A stretch of 64,000 nt of DNA from Desulfovibrio sp. (lineage in GTDB: Bacteria > Desulfobacterota > Desulfovibrionia > Desulfovibrionales > Desulfovibrionaceae). Below, one piece after another: positions 35,029 to 44,500 of the stretch; the stretch's first letter is position 1; every line of letters begins with the position of its first letter. Under the pieces are notes generated by a model. The model was given only the letters and a program-made list of their open reading frames with translations. It searched no databases and was not told the DNA's origin. Both the position numbers and the translations under genes were made by a program. The DNA lies in assembly GCA_016208105.1 (NCBI GenBank), contig JACQYS010000009.1, positions 1 to 64,000 on the forward strand, given 5' to 3'.

Positions 35029-37196
35029 TGCAGTCTGATCTCCAGCTCTCCCGAGGAGAGGCCCGAAAGGTCGCCAATGCCGCGCTCATCGGCAACCAAC
35101 CAAAGCCGTTTTCCACCCACGGCAACGCCTTCAGCCTGAAGCCGCGCCCCGGGACGAAGGCCCCCGATGCTTATGCGGCCTTGAGACTTCGCGAACTCGA
35201 GTTTCGCCTGAATAACGCCTGTGGCCGCCTTGAAGCTGCGCACGATGCCACTGGCGGTTTTAAGATACGGTGTCTGCTTGAGCGTGTCCCCAGGTTTGCT
35301 CAGAACCAATCGGGCCCTTGTGGCCTCTGGTGCTAGGTGAACGTACATACCTTCGGGCTGGACATCGAAACCCAGGACATTCTCACATTTTGAGAGGTCC
35401 GGCTCCGGGGATTCCTTCTCCAGCCGGACGCTCAGGCAAGCGCCATAGTTTTCCACCAGATAAGAGCCTGGCCCGGCCTGGCTCACGCGGACATTCGTCC
35501 AATCCATGACGGAACGTATCCAGAAGGAAGTCCAGACCGGGGCAATGGGTTGGGAAAGGACCCAGGCGTAAACCTCCTTCAGAGCTTCGATGCCCGCGAC
35601 CTTTTCCGCGGTGAAGGTGTGATAGTAGATGTCTATGGGTTTCAAACGACGGGGGGACCCGGTGCGTTTCATGGTTTCGATAATGTTCCGGTAACCGTTG
35701 AAAGGGCCGCGCCAAAGGTTGGTAAGTATGTTGTCGTTTGCCTGTCCGATATGGATCTGATTCAGGCCGGGTCTCAACGGCCGGATGAGGGGGGCCACGC
35801 CGAAGAGGGAATCGTGGGCTGGGTCCCAGAGGGTGTCTCCTCCGTTGATGGCCAGTATTCCGTTCTCATTTGCCATTTGCTGGTGCTCGGCCAGAGGGTC
35901 GCAGGCACCGCTCCAGAAGAGCAGGCGGCAGGACTTTCCATCCGGGCACAGTTCGTCCGTGACGAATTCCACGGAGTTTACGATCTCTTTGAAGGCGTCG
36001 AACTTGTATCCCGGAATATCGAAAGCGAAGCGGTCGTCGTAACGGTCCTTTTGCGAACTCTCCGGATCCCAGAAAAAAGGATGAGAGAAGGTGTGTGAAG
36101 CGGGCTCAATGTTGTCGAGTTCCATGATCGAACGGGCCACGTTCATGAGGTGCTCGGAACCTTGCACCGCCGGGTCTATCTCCGCCTGAATCACGGAGTA
36201 GGAAATGGGGAAGTCGATGGTCTTGAAAATTGCATCCCGCATGATTTCGGCGCAGACCTTCTTCCGGTCGATCTGGTTCGTTCCGGAAAAACCATCAGCA
36301 TCAACATGGGAGAAGGCGACACGCAGGCCGTTTAACGTCGTCGGGTCCGGGATGGGCGTATTCTTAATATCAAGAGTTCTAGAGAGAAATGCAAAGGGGT
36401 CGATGTACCACTTGTGTTGAAATGACAAGGGGTCTTCCCAGTATGCATAGTCTGGCAATACTACCCCTCCAATTGATGAAAATGCCACAACGGAACTTGC
36501 TGAACTTGGATTATCTTTCTTCAAGACTGTAACAATAGGGACAGTCTCTTTGCCTATAGGCACAATGCAAGAATACATTGGCGGTGTATCTGGATAGGAA
36601 CGCTCGAATCCAGTAATTTCATTATTTATGCTTCCATATTGTAACTTAGTACGATCTCTTAGAAGGTCCCCAACAAATCTAAGCCCTAAACGAGAATATA
36701 TCTGAGAATGTAGATTATTTGCCTCCTGATTTGAGCGGTCTATGCTTGATCCCAATTCTCCTACAATAACAAGTCGTTTCCCATCATCAACATTATTTAG
36801 TACCCATTGCAGATAAGGAACTACATCTTCAACTGCAGATGAATTAAGAGCTACGATAATTGCGCGGACACCATCCATAATAATAGCATCTGGCAATGGA
36901 CGTTGAGAAATATCAACATATTCCGGTAGTAATCCATAATAGTTTAAAACAGTTTGATATCCCTGGCCAACCAAATTGTTCGTGGCGCTCTGCCCGGTGG
37001 CGCTATTATACAGTATTACGACCCGCCGCTCGATGGGTTGAGGTGCGGTTTGCACAGCGGCCTGAGGCTGGGACGGGGCCGCAGCCTTCGGTGCGGCCTG
37101 AGCCACGGCTGCCAGGCTCAGAGAAAGGACCAGGGCCACAATGCTAATGCGTGAGCGCACGAGTGGAGACCGTATCGAGTTTGGGAGTGCTGACAT
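35025..37196 (-). CDS. pelA: PelA deacetylase part (split PelA)
   Basis: This 723-residue periplasmic protein has a signal peptide ending near AVAQAAP. After a region of unknown fold (about 55-285) comes the Pel polysaccharide deacetylase domain: HVDADGF (Asp299 and Asp301) and SHTFSH (His368 and His372, the HxxxH metal site). It should remove acetyl groups and make Pel positively charged. In Pseudomonas the same protein also carries the glycoside hydrolase domain, which is encoded here by the preceding gene. Residues about 74-279 are encoded by a strikingly AT-rich stretch. It overlaps the hydrolase gene by 53 bases and pelB-TPR by four. Confidence 0.88.
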   Translation of the reverse strand: MSALPNSIRSPLVRSRISIVALVLSLSLAAVAQAAPKAAAPSQPQAAVQTAPQPIERRVVILYNSATGQSATNNLVGQGYQTVLNYYGLLPEYVDISQRPLPDAIIMDGVRAIIVALNSSAVEDVVPYLQWVLNNVDDGKRLVIVGELGSSIDRSNQEANNLHSQIYSRLGLRFVGDLLRDRTKLQYGSINNEITGFERSYPDTPPMYSCIVPIGKETVPIVTVLKKDNPSSASSVVAFSSIGGVVLPDYAYWEDPLSFQHKWYIDPFAFLSRTLDIKNTPIPDPTTLNGLRVAFSHVDADGFSGTNQIDRKKVCAEIMRDAIFKTIDFPISYSVIQAEIDPAVQGSEHLMNVARSIMELDNIEPASHTFSHPFFWDPESSQKDRYDDRFAFDIPGYKFDAFKEIVNSVEFVTDELCPDGKSCRLLFWSGACDPLAEHQQMANENGILAINGGDTLWDPAHDSLFGVAPLIRPLRPGLNQIHIGQANDNILTNLWRGPFNGYRNIIETMKRTGSPRRLKPIDIYYHTFTAEKVAGIEALKEVYAWVLSQPIAPVWTSFWIRSVMDWTNVRVSQAGPGSYLVENYGACLSVRLEKESPEPDLSKCENVLGFDVQPEGMYVHLAPEATRARLVLSKPGDTLKQTPYLKTASGIVRSFKAATGVIQAKLEFAKSQGRISIGGLRPGARLQAEGVAVGGKRLWLVADERGIGDLSGLSSGELEIRLQ

Positions 37197-38010
37197 AGGG
37201 GATGAAGCCGTGCTTGCGGGAAAATGCCGTGGCAGCCCTTATCCCTGAGTGGTCTTTGGGCGAAATGTAATCCAGGCTGAGTAAAGTCAGTTCCGGATTA
37301 GCCTTCCTGGCCATGGCCGCAGCGGCCAGCAACTGGGCTCTGTCGGGTTTACTGGTCAGCACGAACCGTTTCTTTTTGAAGTCGTAGTCGCCATAGAGGC
37401 ATTCAGCCAATACAAACTGAACCTTCGGCGCCAACTCCTGCCACAATGGAGCCGCCCGGTTGATACAAATAGGGATTTCCGGGAATCTATCTCTGATAGC
37501 CCCCACGAGATCCAGTGCCGCCTGCCGCATTCCGCTGAACTCATCGGGCTTCTGGTCTTCAAGGTAGAGGCTTGAGTCCAGGGTATCCAGAAAGACGCCA
37601 TCATACCCCCTGGCAAGGACATCAGTAACCAGCCGTTCCAGGACGAAAGCCCGCCACTGGGGCGCGCGAATATCAACCAGTTTCGAATTCCATGCTTCGC
37701 TTTTGCCCTGCAGGAAGGTCTCACTCTTGAGGCTGTCCCAGTAGCGGCCATCCATGTCGACTTCGCCCAGGCTTATATACCCCAGGGAAATCGGCTTTCC
37801 GCTTTTTTTGGCAGGTGGAGCCAAATGGCCAGATTCCAAAACCACCAGATCGAATCGGGTCAATGAGGGGTTGTCCTTGGAACCATAAAAACACGCCCAG
37901 CTGTCCACGCGGGGCAATCCCGCGGCCCAACAGCTGGAAGCCGCTAACAGGAAAGAGAGAGCCATGGCCATGACCATACGAGCCTTCTTGGGCCGCGAAG
38001 AGGAGATCAT
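37144..38010 (-). CDS. PelA-type glycoside hydrolase part (split PelA)
   Basis: This 288-residue secreted protein belongs to the GH114/GH166-like family, the fold of the PelA hydrolase domain that cuts Pel and partially N-acetylated galactosamine-rich polymers. It has a signal peptide (MVMAMALSFLLAASSCWA) and a TIM-barrel with RGYDGVFLDTLDS and VLAECLYGDYD as likely active-site strands. The domain covers the protein alone, with no deacetylase attached. An alternative start at 37977, with AAGAAGG upstream, gives the same signal peptide without eleven residues. It follows pelC by 17 bases. Confidence 0.85.
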   Translation of the reverse strand: MISSSRPKKARMVMAMALSFLLAASSCWAAGLPRVDSWACFYGSKDNPSLTRFDLVVLESGHLAPPAKKSGKPISLGYISLGEVDMDGRYWDSLKSETFLQGKSEAWNSKLVDIRAPQWRAFVLERLVTDVLARGYDGVFLDTLDSSLYLEDQKPDEFSGMRQAALDLVGAIRDRFPEIPICINRAAPLWQELAPKVQFVLAECLYGDYDFKKKRFVLTSKPDRAQLLAAAAMARKANPELTLLSLDYISPKDHSGIRAATAFSRKHGFIPYVSTPKLDTVSTRALTH

Positions 38011-38027
38011 ACTCGAATGTGTTGGCG

Positions 38028-38609
38028 CTATCCGGCTGTACCGGACTTGTGGGCGCCCTTGCGCAAGAATTCTTTCTGAAGGCTGTTCACAAGGTCTTTG
38101 CAAACCTTTTGGGCAGTGCTGGAGAGCGTGTCTCCCCCAAAGGAGCAACAACCACCCGCCTTCGATAAGGAGGCACCCCAGAGAATAGTGCCTGTGCCCA
38201 CGTCCATCAAACGGATGGCCACTCCGACCACGGGCTCTTCGTCGACACCGCGTTTGTAACGATACTCGGTGACCGATCCGAACACAGCGGCATCCACTCC
38301 GAGTTGAAGAGCCGTTTGACGCACGTTCTGATGGAGAGCCGCTTCTTCCAGATCCGTCTCTTTGCCCTGAAAGGCCTTCCATGATTCAGCATTGCTCATC
38401 ACACTGAACTGCTGGACGCTCTTGAGTTCAGTGAAAAGGAGTTCGCCTATTATCTGGCCCGCATACGGATGGGTGGTCAGGTTCGCCATAGGGAACACAG
38501 CCACTTTTCGCGGCATTGATCCCAACGCTTCCGTAGAGAACTGGGAAAGACTCGAACTTCCACAGCCTGCCAACATGCTGATCAATAGAAATAAACAGAT
38601 AATTCGCAT
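38028..38609 (-). CDS. pelC: Pel outer-membrane lipoprotein
   Basis: PelC (193 residues) is a lipoprotein: the signal peptide ends in the lipobox LAGC, with Cys16 lipidated by Lgt. In Pseudomonas PelC forms a dodecameric ring at the inner side of the outer membrane that guides Pel to the PelB pore. The CsgG-like fold is suggested by RKVAVFPMANLTTHPYAGQI and QLGVDAAVFGSVTEYRYKRG. It is the first gene of the pel operon here, whereas pelA and pelB come first in Pseudomonas. AGGAT stands five bases before the ATG. Confidence 0.88.
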   Translation of the reverse strand: MRIICLFLLISMLAGCGSSSLSQFSTEALGSMPRKVAVFPMANLTTHPYAGQIIGELLFTELKSVQQFSVMSNAESWKAFQGKETDLEEAALHQNVRQTALQLGVDAAVFGSVTEYRYKRGVDEEPVVGVAIRLMDVGTGTILWGASLSKAGGCCSFGGDTLSSTAQKVCKDLVNSLQKEFLRKGAHKSGTAG

Positions 38610-39193
38610 ATCATCCTATTACGCGAGGATATGATTTTGATCTTGGTCTCTCTCGCCATGTGTGGCGTTAATGTAATCAAATGTGCAATGCAATTCGGCA
38701 TTTCGTGTAACCCTACCAGTTCAAGAAAAATACATCAGAATAAGCGAACCAGTACGGCTCAAGGTTTCATTTTGTCTATGCACGCACGCACTTTCTCCTG
38801 TCGGAGTCGATCACTCTGATCATTCGAGAGTGTGGAGAACCGCCTCAAGATTCAGGGTTCGAAGCAAACAAGCATGTACCGCCTGAACGCTCAAGGTGGC
38901 CCCTTCAAGACGGGAATTTGTGGCCTTTCGTATTTTGGGGACTGTTGCAGCCGACACTTTGCCGCCCGAAGAGTCACAAAATCTTTTACTTGCTCCACGT
39001 TACGACGAGTCTGTCCACACGTGCATCGGCCGGTAACAGTCCGCTTCATCTGAGAAAACGGGGCGGGAGCTATAGTTCAGCCTCGGGGTTGGGGAGGGGA
39101 GCTGCAACGCAACCGTTCGTGAAAACCCTTAACCGGCAAGGCTTCGCCTTCTAGCTGTTGCCACGGCTCGGGCACGAGGCAGTCTGGCCGGTT
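38610..39193. other. Intergenic region between the nfr and pel operons
   Basis: These 584 bases have no recognised gene. They must contain the end of the nfr operon transcript and probably the pel promoter. A small stem AAGGC-TTC-GCCTT lies at about 39137 but lacks a T-run. No cyclic-di-GMP riboswitch of the GEMM type, and no sigma-54 motif, was recognised. Confidence 0.5.
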
Positions 39194-40210
39194 CTAGCGG
39201 CCAGTTGTCAGGTACTGCCGGTAGTCGCGGTAGAAAGCAGCCTGGAGTGGGCCCACTGAGGGCAAGGCGTATTCGGGAAGGGAGAAGGCCGTGATGCCCT
39301 GTTGCGCGTAACGCCCGGCCACAGCCAACTGTCTGGCCACCCGGGAGAAGTCCGCCGGTTCGGCCTGGAAGGGTTCTTTGTCCATGGGCTCGCCGTGGGT
39401 CTGGGTGAAAATTTCCACCACGGGGCGCAGGGTTCCCCCACCCTGGGCGACGCCCTTGGCCGCTGCCCCAAGGTAAACGGGGAGTTCTTCGAGGCTTAGC
39501 TTGCGCACGCCCACCCCGTCCTGAAGAAAGAAGAGTTCGATCCCCGCGGCCGCCGTCAATTCTCGCAACCATTCTTGATAAGCCGCTGGATCCAGGAAGC
39601 CGTTGACGAAACCGGAAATCCCCACTGGGCGGCCGGGATCGATGCGCCGCAGCCCTTCCCGCAGTGCTCGCACATGGTCCACTATGAGGTTTCGGCGCGG
39701 CCCGTTCCAGTTCACGTCGTCGAGTTCCTGGGGAAGGTACCAGCCTCCGAAGGCGGGCGAATCCTTGAACCGGGCGTGCACTTCCGTGGCCAAACGCAGG
39801 TTGTCCTGCTCCAGGCGGCGCAGGTATACCTCCACGACTTCAGGGGAGCGCGTGATCTTCGACCACCAGTCCTCTTGGTGGGTCAAGCCAAGGCGCAGGG
39901 TCATGCCGCGCGCCTGCGCCAGTGACAGAAGGTTCTCCAGCAGGGGAACACAGTCGGCCCCGCAATCTCCTTGCCTGAAGAAACGTACCTTCCCGTTGGC
40001 GCTCCACTGGACCACCAGCTCTTTGACGCCCAGGGCGGAAAGGTCGTCGAACATACGCTCCCAGCGTTCCTGGGGCCACGCGCCGTGGCCGCTCAGAGGC
40101 TGGAAGAAGCTGGCCTCGAAGCGAGGTGGTGGCGTGGGAAGGCTCTGGGCCTGAGCCCCCCAGGAACAGAGGAGGATGGCCAGGGTCGCCGTGAGCGTGC
40201 GGAGTGTCAT
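39194..40210 (-). CDS. DUF4434-type glycoside hydrolase-like secreted protein
   Basis: This 338-residue protein has a signal peptide (LTATLAILLCSWGAQAQ) and a TIM-barrel-like DUF4434 domain. Typical parts are SFFQPLSGHGAWPQERWERM, LGVKELVVQWSANG and GWYLPQELDDVNW. The domain looks like a glycoside hydrolase, with acidic residues in YLPQELDD as candidate catalysts. It is the last gene of the nfr cluster, 16 bases after the barrel gene. In E. coli the gene ybcH takes the same position after nfrA. A polymer-trimming or processing role in the periplasm is a reasonable inference. Confidence 0.78.
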   Translation of the reverse strand: MTLRTLTATLAILLCSWGAQAQSLPTPPPRFEASFFQPLSGHGAWPQERWERMFDDLSALGVKELVVQWSANGKVRFFRQGDCGADCVPLLENLLSLAQARGMTLRLGLTHQEDWWSKITRSPEVVEVYLRRLEQDNLRLATEVHARFKDSPAFGGWYLPQELDDVNWNGPRRNLIVDHVRALREGLRRIDPGRPVGISGFVNGFLDPAAYQEWLRELTAAAGIELFFLQDGVGVRKLSLEELPVYLGAAAKGVAQGGGTLRPVVEIFTQTHGEPMDKEPFQAEPADFSRVARQLAVAGRYAQQGITAFSLPEYALPSVGPLQAAFYRDYRQYLTTGR

Positions 40211-40226
40211 GGCAATGCTCTTTGCA

Positions 40227-41597
40227 TCAGTAGTGCACGATGGTGGTCAGGTACGCGCCGTCGACGTTCTGTTCCGACGTCCTGTTGTAGAGCCGGCCGG
40301 CCTTGTACTGGGCCAGTATCTCCAGGTAGGAGCGCGGCGTTGTGTACCGGGTCTCGTTGAAAAGGTATTTGAACGAGATCCCAGCGCCCCCCTCCCAGAG
40401 TGAAAGCCGGTTGTCATCCGGTGTCCATATCCGGGCGTTGGCCACCAGATGGGGAGTGATCATGGCATTGCGCCCCACCTTGAAGGTCCACCCCTGGCGC
40501 ACCTCGCCGTTGAAGAGGAAGCGGCTGGGGCTGTCCAGGTAGCGGTCAGCTTCCAGATAGAGGTAGCTGAAGTTCCAGTTGGAACGTTCTGGGTCCAGGT
40601 CGTACCCGTTGGTCCAGGAGCCCATGGCACGCAGGAGCCAGTTGTCCTCGGCATTCTTGCCGATCTTGATCAACCGCTCGGCACCTAAGAAGATATTCTG
40701 GCTTTTCAGTGGCTTGTAGCGAAAGCCCACGGCAGCCTGGGTCGAATCGGGGTCGAAGTTGAAGCTTTTGCGCTCAAGAGTCCAGTTGATGCGCCCAACC
40801 AGTTGCAGGATGCGGTCGTCGCGCATGCCGATCACGGGGGGCGTCCAGGCCATCTCCAGGCCGCTTGCCGAGGGCTGGTAGATGCCGCCCTGGCCCCCGG
40901 GAGTGTCGGAAGCTCCGGCGCGGCTGGTGTAGTAGGTCATGTAGCCGGTGAGGGAGAAGCTCGTGTCCAGCTTTGAGACTTCCTTGCGCAGGCGATGGAC
41001 GGTCTCGCGCACGGCCTTGGCTTCCTCCTCGGTGCGGGCCGGGTAGAGGGGCTGGTTGTCGATGGCGGACTTGAAGCGCTCCATGGCCGTGCCGTTCTTG
41101 CACAGCACCATGTACGCGTAGCCGGCATCCTCCCAGAGACGAAGGCGTTCCGGTTCCAGAGCCAAGGCGCGGTCCCAGGCGGCAACCGCCTTTTGGCGCT
41201 TGCCCTGGGCCAGCAGGCAGTAGCCCATGTCCGCCAGATCCTGGGGATCCTCGCGGATGGCCAGGGCCTTGGAATAGTTTTCCACGGCCAGGTCGTTGCG
41301 CCCCATCGCCTGGTAGAACTTGGCCAGCTGCGAGAGGCTCTCCGGCGTGGGCTCGATGGCAAGCGATGCTTGCAAGGCTGCCTCGGCCTGTTCCGGCTCC
41401 TTGAGCTCCATGAGAGTTTTTGAGAGCTCGTCCAGGAAGAGCAGCTGGTCGCTACGGCTAAGCGATGCGGGGGGCTGGGCCTGGGCATCCTGGGCCAAGG
41501 CGCGGGGAGCAATGGCCAGCGGTGCTGCGATCCAGACCAGGGCCAGCAGGAACGCCCTAACAAAGGCCCGCCAGGCGGGGCGACGACCATTTTTCAT
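40227..41597 (-). CDS. nfrA: NfrA outer-membrane barrel part (split NfrA)
   Basis: This 456-residue exported protein has a signal peptide (AFLLALVWIAAPLAIAPRALA), about three TPR units (residues 60-185) and a C-terminal beta-barrel (about 212-456). The barrel matches the N4-adsorption-protein-A C-terminal type: AERLIKIGKNAEDNWLLRA, then MITPHLVANARIW and GGAGISFKYLFNETRY. In E. coli NfrA is one 990-residue protein with TPR part and barrel, the receptor for phage N4 and exporter of the NGR polysaccharide. Here the barrel is a separate gene whose ATG overlaps the stop of the TPR gene (ATGA). Confidence 0.87.
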   Translation of the reverse strand: MKNGRRPAWRAFVRAFLLALVWIAAPLAIAPRALAQDAQAQPPASLSRSDQLLFLDELSKTLMELKEPEQAEAALQASLAIEPTPESLSQLAKFYQAMGRNDLAVENYSKALAIREDPQDLADMGYCLLAQGKRQKAVAAWDRALALEPERLRLWEDAGYAYMVLCKNGTAMERFKSAIDNQPLYPARTEEEAKAVRETVHRLRKEVSKLDTSFSLTGYMTYYTSRAGASDTPGGQGGIYQPSASGLEMAWTPPVIGMRDDRILQLVGRINWTLERKSFNFDPDSTQAAVGFRYKPLKSQNIFLGAERLIKIGKNAEDNWLLRAMGSWTNGYDLDPERSNWNFSYLYLEADRYLDSPSRFLFNGEVRQGWTFKVGRNAMITPHLVANARIWTPDDNRLSLWEGGAGISFKYLFNETRYTTPRSYLEILAQYKAGRLYNRTSEQNVDGAYLTTIVHY

Positions 41598-44500
41598 CGG
41601 CCGAACCTCACCAGAAGTCCCTCTGGGGTGTTCTCCACTTTTTGATCGCCCGGTCTGCCCGCAAGGTCCAGCACCACACGCAGCTTGTCCGGGTGGAGGC
41701 CCGAGCGGACACCCTGGACGCGGCCGCCCGGACCGGACAACACTGCCTTGTCCTGCATGCGCCACTTGCCTGGAAGATCAAGAACTAGGCGGTTCGGGGA
41801 TTCAAGGGCGAAGACGGCCGGCCGGACATCAGAACCGACGCCCTTGAAGAGCACCATGGTCCCCGAGGCGTCGTCCGCCACGAGCACCACGGACACTGCC
41901 CTGGAGGAGTCCGGCGCCTGGGATGGCTGATCCGGGGGAGCCGCGGCTGGTGGGCGGCGCCCGGTCTGGAGAGCGGGGGCAGGCTGCCCGTCAGGCGATG
42001 CCTGCGTGATTCCTGGTCCGGTGGGCGGTGCTGCCTGCGCCGAAGGCACGGGCGAGCCTGAGCCCATTTTCTTGGCTGAAGCAGGCCGGTTCAATCCGGC
42101 CTCAACAAAGGACACTTGTTCGGTCCGTACACCAGCCAAGTCCAAGCCGGGCATTGCCTGGGCCTGAACAAGCCGTAAAAGCCGCAAGGCCTCCTGTGGG
42201 TTGCCATTTAAGCGTTCCATGCGTGCCAGGCGGAGCATCACCGCCGGGTCCTCCCGAACAGCAAGACTCTGACGGTAGGCCTCGGCGGCCTGGTTGTTGT
42301 CGCCGGTCCGGGCATAGAGGTTCCCCAGGGCGAAATAGTATTCACGCTTTTCTTCTTCGGAAAGTCCAGCCTGTTTGGGAAACACTTCCCTCATGTTGTG
42401 GATGGCCAGGCCCGGCTTGTCGAGCGCCTCATAGGAGCGGGCCATGGCCAGCGAGACTCGTGGCCCGGGCTTCTCCCCCTTCACCATCTGGAACTGTTCC
42501 AGGGCCTGGGCGTAGCGTTTGGCTTGGAAAAGGGCCAAGCCCATGGCGAACCGCGCACGCCATGGCTCCATGCCTTCACGCATGGCCTGCTCGAAGAGTT
42601 CCACGGCCTTGGCAGGCTCTGCGCCGCGCTGGGCTATGGTGGCCAGGGACACCAAAACATCAAGGCGCATGGCCTTGGGCAATGCGCCCGTGGCCAGCGC
42701 CTGATTCAGTGTCTGCCCGGCCAGGGTCATGTCGCCCTGGCGCAGGGCCAGCATCCCGGATCGTGCCAAGCCTTGGGCGCGCACCGCCAGTGGCAGCCCC
42801 GGCAACCGGAGCAGGCGCTCCAGTATGGGGCGGGCTTCTTCATCGCGGCCCGCGTCGAGCAGCTCGCCTGCCGCTCTGGCAAGCAGCTCAGCCCGGCCCG
42901 TAGGCATCTTGTCGTAGGAGAGGACGAAAGAGTGCGCGGCCCGCTCGTGGCGGCCGGTCATGGCCTCTAGCGTGCCCAAACGCTCCAGCAAATCGGCTTC
43001 CTTCTGGGTGTCCCCGGCGGCCAGGGGCAGTGCCTGACGCAAAAGGTCGGCAGCCTTTCCTGTCTGCCCAGTGAGGGCCAGGAGCACTGCCAATGAGGAC
43101 GTGGTCTCCAGGTCGGGCTTGGCGTCGCGGGCTGCCTGGGCGTAGCGGACCGCGCCCTGGATGTCGCCCAAGCGCTGGCTCAGGGCGGCCATACGGGAAA
43201 GCAGTGCCGCGTCGCCCGGCCGCCTGGACAGGGCCGTCCGCCACGCCTCCAGGGCCTCCCGGTGCTTCCCGGCCTTGTCGAGCAGAAAACCCATTTCCTC
43301 CGAAGCGGCTACCCGCGCCTCGTCCGTCAATTCTCCGGCCAGGGCGCGCTCCAGTATCCTGGCCGCCTCGCCGGGGTTGCCGGCCTTGTCCGTGAGCCCG
43401 GCCAGTCTGAGCAGACGCTGGGCCGTAGGGGAAGCCTCCAGGGCCTTGCGTTGGGCCAGGGCCGCCTCCTGAAAACGGCCCAGACGCTCCAGGCTGGAGG
43501 CGAGTCCTTCCAGGGCGGACACGGGTTTGTCCCCCCCTGCCGCCTGCGCGAAGATTTCCGTGGCGGCCGCATCGTCTCCGGCCAGGGAGAGGGCGTTGGC
43601 CTGTCGAATGAGCTGGCGTTCGCGTTCAGCCGGGCCCTTGGCCGAGGAGGCCAGTTCCGCAAAGATTTGCGCCGCCTCGCCCGGCCTGCCCGCCTGGATC
43701 AGGGCGTTGGCAAAGAGTTCACGAGCGGCGGGTGTGGTTTCAAGGGATTGTGCCTTACGCGCATATTCCACTGCCTGGCCGGGCTCCTTGCGTCGCATTG
43801 CGTTATCAGCCAAGGCGCGAAGAGTCGCGGGAGTATCCGGCAGTATCCGAAGGCTCTCCAGCAGACGCTCCCTGGCCCCGTCCAGATCGCCCATATCGGT
43901 GAGCCCTTGAGCCAGAACGGCCAGCGCGTCCGTCTTGTCTTTGGGCGTTTGGGCGCCGGCCAGGACTCGTTCCAGCAGAATCAACGCTTCAGGAGCACGG
44001 CCAAGCCCCAGGAGCGCCTGCGAACGCAACAGCATCGCCACGGGGGAGTCCGCCCCGCTCTTCATCGCGTCTAAGAGTTCCAGGGCCTGTGCATACCGCT
44101 TCTGGCGCAGCCGTATGGCGGCCAGCCCGGCCAAGGCCTGGCGTGCGGATTCCTGGTCCAGGGCCGGGTCTTGAAGCAAGAGTTCGTAATCCGCTGCCGC
44201 CGGGGTGTCGCGGTTCAGGCGGGAAAGAAGGTTGGCCCGCACGAGACGGAGCTTGGCCAAGCCCGGATGATCCTTGAGGATGGCGTCGGCACGGCCCAGG
44301 GCCTCGTCGATGCGGCCCTCGTCGGCCAAGAGGTTGACGAAGAGTTCCTGCACCTTGAAATCGGTGGGGACTATCTCCAGGTATTGAGCGAATTCGGCAA
44401 CGGCATCGGTACGGCGCCCCTGGGAGAGCAGACGGTAGGCCTTGTCCAGGTGCGGGAATGAGCGCAGACGGGTGAGCTCTCGCGTGAACCAGTTACCCTC

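Noticed and set aside
36360-36960. Insertion of a mobile element in pelA
   Set aside because: The AT-rich stretch keeps one open frame and a plausible protein sequence, with no inverted repeats or transposase, so allelic recombination fits better.
38610-39193. Possible c-di-GMP (GEMM) riboswitch before the pel operon
   Set aside because: The conserved GEMM core and tetraloop-receptor elements could not be found on either strand here or in the leader before wecB.
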